A stretch of 14,532 bases of DNA, from NCBI GenBank assembly GCA_005884155.1, contig VAXD01000023.1:4113-18644 (forward strand). Reading direction: 5' to 3'. Positions 13,330-14,532 of this stretch are shown in pieces. How positions within the stretch are numbered: the stretch's first letter is position 1; each line of letters starts with the position of its first letter. The notes below the pieces were generated by a model. The model saw only the letters and a program-made list of their open reading frames with translations, had not been told where the DNA came from and did not search any database. The position numbers and the translations under genes were made by a program. Origin of the DNA: Actinomycetota bacterium. GTDB taxonomy: Bacteria > Actinomycetota > Thermoleophilia > Gaiellales > Gaiellaceae.

Positions 13330-13749
13330 ATGCGTAGTGACCTGGATCCGGATCTTCTCCTCATCGAGAGCATGCTGGCGCCGCCGCCGCTCGACGATGC
13401 TCGCCGGTCGCTCGACTACTGGCGCGGTCGCGGGAAGACACTCCCGCTGTACCGGCGCGCCGCGCGCCGCGAGGCGAGCGAGATGGCAGCCCGCTGGGAG
13501 GAGCGGGTCCGGGCGGCCGAACTGGTGCGGTTCGAAACGAGCCCGGTCGGGAGGCTCATGACGGCTCTTGGGATCCCGACGGACTGGTTGCGCTGGGTGC
13601 GCGTCGGGAAGCGGGCGCTCCTTCTGCTCGCGTGGACGTTGGTGCCATGGAGGCTGAAGCTCTTCGCGGGAGGCCTCGCCGCTGCGGGCCTGCTGGTCGC
13701 CCTCGGCAGTGTCACAGCGCTCCTTCTCGTGATCGCCCAGCTCTCCTGA
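13330..13749 (+). CDS. Hypothetical membrane protein, 139 aa
   Basis: I do not recognise a named family. The N-terminal half (about 1-90) is soluble. It is acidic at first (DLDPDLLLIESM), then rich in Arg/Ala helices with several Trp (YWRGRGKTLPLYRRAARREASEM in two pieces, WLRWVRVGKR). Two hydrophobic segments follow at about 96-108 and 112-137, possibly a helical hairpin in the membrane, leaving almost nothing after the second. The ATG at 13330 was preferred over the longer upstream frame from 13288, because that extension would run through the candidate -10 and has no family character. The stop TGA lies in the left arm of a hairpin. It is flanked by prs and rplY, which in other Actinobacteria are closer together, so this is a lineage insertion. 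Function unknown. Confidence 0.65.
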   Translation: MRSDLDPDLLLIESMLAPPPLDDARRSLDYWRGRGKTLPLYRRAARREASEMAARWEERVRAAELVRFETSPVGRLMTALGIPTDWLRWVRVGKRALLLLAWTLVPWRLKLFAGGLAAAGLLVALGSVTALLLVIAQLS

Positions 13750-13760
13750 GCCATCAGGAG
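13743..13760 (+). terminator. Hairpin at the stop codon of the 139-aa gene
   Basis: CTCCTGA (13743-13749) and TCAGGAG (13754-13760) are exact complements with a 4-nt loop (GCCA). The stop codon is in the left arm. No T-run follows. Confidence 0.45.
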
Positions 13761-13825
13761 GGCTTGACGAAATAGCGGCTGTGCCGTCGGGCCGCGCTGT
13801 CCGCCCCGAGGCGGCGTCCTCAGTC

Positions 13826-13852
13826 GGCCCAATAGTCATCCACTATTGGGCC
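13826..13852. terminator. Perfect 10-bp inverted repeat upstream of rplY
   Basis: GGCCCAATAG (13826-13835) and CTATTGGGCC (13843-13852) flank a 7-nt loop, TCATCCA. The AT-rich inner stem stands out in GC-rich DNA. A terminator ending the upstream transcript is the simplest reading, since rplY transcription appears to begin about 90 bp later. A protein-binding operator is the alternative. Confidence 0.6.
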
Positions 13853-13932
13853 TCCCTGCGTCCTTGCCTCGGAACGGCCATCGCACCCCGACGACGAGCG
13901 CCATTCCGCCAAACCCTCCTAGAGCGCTCAGC

Positions 13933-13938
13933 TACAAT
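13933..13938 (+). promoter_or_regulatory. -10 element for leaderless rplY (TACAAT)
   Basis: TACAAT is a near-consensus -10 in otherwise GC-rich DNA and ends exactly 8 nt before the GTG start of rplY. The intervening bases are CCGCCGCC-like and carry no Shine-Dalgarno. The transcript would start at or within a base or two of the start codon. No clear -35 is visible. Confidence 0.5.
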
Positions 13939-13946
13939 CCGCCGCC

Positions 13947-14532
13947 GTGGCCGGCGAGCGCATCAAGCTGACCGTTCAGGACCGTGAGAGCCGTGGCTCT
14001 GCGGAATCGCGCCGCCTGCGCAAGGAGGGGCTGATCCCGGGCGTCCTCTACGGCCGCGGCCAGGAGCCGTTCACGTTCTGCGTCACGGAGCGAGAGTTGC
14101 GGCGCGTCCTCACCGGCGGGGCCGGCCTGCACGCGATCCTCGACGTTGCCGTCGACGGGGGCAGCGCGCGCCCGTCGATCCTCAAGTCGTACCAGCAGGA
14201 TCCGGTGCGCGGCAACTTGACGCACATCGACCTGCAGGAGGTCCGCCTCGACCAGCCGATCCAGGCGCGCGTCGTCGTCGAGCTCGTCGGCGAGCCGGTC
14301 GGCGTGACCGAGGGCGGCGTGCTCTCACAGGTCAACCGCGAGATCACGGTCGAGGCGCTCCCGCTCGAGGTTCCGGAGCATCTGGAGCTCGACGTCAGAG
14401 GGATGGCGATCGGCGACACGATCCGGCTCGCCGAGCTGCCGGTCCAGAAGGGCGTCAAGTTCCTCGACGACCCGGACGAGACGGTGCTCGCGACCGTGAC
14501 GATGCCGACGCGCTTCGTCGAGCCCGAGCCCG
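13947..14532 (+). CDS. rplY: 50S ribosomal protein L25 / general stress protein Ctc, partial (3' end beyond the window)
   Basis: 195 codons are visible. L25/TL5/Ctc binds 5S rRNA in the large subunit. The N-terminal L25 domain (about 1-93) shows RESRGSAESRRLRKEGLIPGVLYGRG and LKSYQQDPVRGNLTHIDL (split at the Gly-Val and Gln-Asp contexts). The C-terminal TL5-type beta domain (about 98-190) shows ARVVVELVGEPVGVTEGGVLSQ, LEVPEHLELDV and a typical GDTIRLAELPVQKGVKFLDDPD ending. It is therefore the long Ctc type and not the short E. coli form. The GTG at 13947 begins directly at the domain (VAGERIKLTVQDR), with no room for a ribosome-binding site. pth is expected next, from the conserved prs-rplY-pth order. 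The gene is intact as far as seen. Confidence 0.94.
   Translation, partial: MAGERIKLTVQDRESRGSAESRRLRKEGLIPGVLYGRGQEPFTFCVTERELRRVLTGGAGLHAILDVAVDGGSARPSILKSYQQDPVRGNLTHIDLQEVRLDQPIQARVVVELVGEPVGVTEGGVLSQVNREITVEALPLEVPEHLELDVRGMAIGDTIRLAELPVQKGVKFLDDPDETVLATVTMPTRFVEPEP

Noticed and set aside
13764..13792. TTGACG at 13764-13769 as a promoter -35 box
   Set aside because: No -10-like hexamer at 16-19 bp spacing; the sequence downstream is GC-rich.

Overview
The window is very GC-rich, densely packed, and uses many GTG and TTG starts. Gene content and order suggest an actinobacterium, and the protein style recalls Thermoleophilia (Gaiellales/Solirubrobacterales). That class-level placement is inference, not a search result. 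No mobile element, CRISPR array, rRNA or prophage gene is visible. This is a housekeeping chromosomal segment.

Left part (1-3184). A minus-strand pair encodes a PfkB-family kinase and pseudouridine-5'-phosphate glycosidase (PsuG, cut by the left edge). Together they probably break pseudouridine down to uracil and ribose 5-phosphate. Divergent from them are a 68-aa membrane miniprotein and an FmdB-type zinc-ribbon protein. FmdB converges on a minus-strand LytR-CpsA-Psr (LCP) cell-wall ligase, and the two stop codons share one CTAG.

Middle part (3195-10707). All genes are on the plus strand: ROK-family glucokinase, rsmI, a secreted M23-like protein with its own promoter, metG, tatD, rsmA, a YjbQ-family gene, ispE and a small membrane protein. 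From tatD to the membrane protein the genes overlap or nearly touch, so translational coupling is likely. The cluster rsmI/metG/tatD/rsmA/ispE, followed by glmU/prs/rplY, matches the actinobacterial order I recall for Mycobacterium. In Mycobacterium, however, an rpfB gene lies between tatD and rsmA. Here that place is empty and an M23 protein precedes metG instead.

Right part (10719-14532). A tRNA-Gln(UUG) gene is followed by glmU and prs, which overlap by 8 bp. Next come a structured intergenic segment, a hypothetical membrane protein, two hairpins, and rplY (L25/Ctc, cut by the right edge). pth would be expected next.

There is no strong case for an entirely new system. The best leads are: a MetRS whose HIGH box reads SIGN; an M23-like protein lacking one catalytic His, whose frame runs 236 bp into metG; an 11-bp perfect hairpin that buries the tatD ribosome-binding region; several starts placed 8 nt after a -10-like hexamer, suggesting leaderless transcripts; and two divergent gene pairs whose starts are only 10 and 15 bp apart.
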